Source: Lumbricus rubellus (taxonomy: Eukaryota; Annelida; Clitellata; Crassiclitellata; Lumbricidae). Taken from it: a stretch of DNA of 64,000 nt. Shown piece after piece: positions 63,976-64,000 of the stretch. The DNA lies in contig OX243817.1 of assembly GCA_945859605.1 (NCBI GenBank), positions 35,191,968 through 35,255,967 of the forward strand, read 5' to 3'. The notes under the pieces were generated by a model, which made no database searches, had not been told where the DNA came from, and saw only the letters and a program-made list of their open reading frames with translations. Numbering within the stretch: position 1 is the stretch's first letter; each line of letters opens with the position of its first letter. The translations under genes were made by a program, and so were the position numbers.

Positions 63976-64000
63976 ATTTGGTTGTGATGAAAATCTTGTT
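63976..64000 (+). ncRNA. SNORD14: U14 C/D box snoRNA, copy 3 (cut by window end)
   Basis: ATTTGGT, C box GTGATGA (63984-63990) and AAAATCTTGTT match copy 2; the rest is outside the window. Confidence 0.7.

Larger units (their letters stand above)
59875..64000 (+). ncRNA. snoRNA host gene (partial, runs off window)
   Basis: Short predicted exons alternate with snoRNA-bearing introns: 59875-59924, 61305-61336 (or to 61528, where a better donor GTGAGA lies), 62221-62261 (TTTTGCAG acceptor, GTTAGT donor), 63353-63388 (TTCTAAG acceptor, GTAAGT donor), and perhaps one starting at 63831. Joined in order they meet stops soon after the exon 1 ATG and match no protein I know, so the spliced RNA is probably non-coding, like UHG/SNHG genes. 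In vertebrates U14 lies in HSPA8 or RPS13 introns; neither coding sequence is recognisable here. Confidence 0.55.

Overview
The window is animal nuclear DNA, AT-rich and intron-bearing, and packed with transposons. The mix of U14 snoRNA genes, tRNA-derived SINEs, Ty3/gypsy LTR elements, a REL-endonuclease LINE, mariner, piggyBac-like and hAT-like elements, and the many TAGGCCTA palindromes suggests a marine invertebrate, perhaps a deuterostome. That assignment is an inference.

The main content is a head-to-tail cluster, all on the + strand, of one four-exon gene family, called genes A to F here. Each gene encodes about 400 residues: a short charged N-terminus (exons 1-2), an F-box (exon 3) and a C-terminal propeller-like domain of about 290 residues (exon 4). 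Gene A (2-577) is only the end of exon 4. B (2590-10127), C (13507-17874), D (29672-36729) and E (38534-43030) splice in frame as read. F (44137-57882) is split by an LTR retrotransposon inside its F-box exon. An exon-1 relic near 59711 marks a decayed seventh copy. Promoters share a perfect TGACGTCA about 200-230 bp before each ATG, and four copies share a 20-base 3'UTR block. The architecture fits substrate receptors of SCF ubiquitin ligases, so this looks like a lineage-specific expansion of ubiquitin-ligase adaptors.

The paralogues act as empty sites for one another, so many insertions can be bounded. B intron 3 holds a 5'-truncated non-LTR element (about 5090-7947). The B-C spacer holds a hAT-like element containing a SINE with a very long tail. 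C intron 2 holds a MITE with an 8-bp target duplication. The D promoter holds a 10.1-kb nest (19224-29347): an outer DNA element, a gag-bearing solo LTR, and a mariner itself split by a non-autonomous gypsy element. D intron 3 holds a 3.5-kb inverted-repeat element with a six-copy tandem array. E intron 2 holds a piggyBac-like element.

The most striking object is the gypsy element at 45304-56242. It is about 10.9 kb, has a single intact Gag-Pol frame, and its 1589-bp LTRs contain the start of gag. Because it landed in frame in gene F exon 3, its 3' LTR reads from the Gag N-terminus straight into the rest of the F-box and, after splicing, the propeller. This is a potential LTR-driven Gag/F-box/propeller chimera of about 548 residues. 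The related solo LTR at 19573-21182 has the same gag-in-LTR design.

The right end (about 59875 to the window edge) is a snoRNA host gene: a TOP-like first exon, short apparently non-coding exons, two or three H/ACA candidates and three U14 (SNORD14) copies, the last cut by the window end. Its introns also carry a 613-bp foldback element and a 66-bp hairpin MITE.
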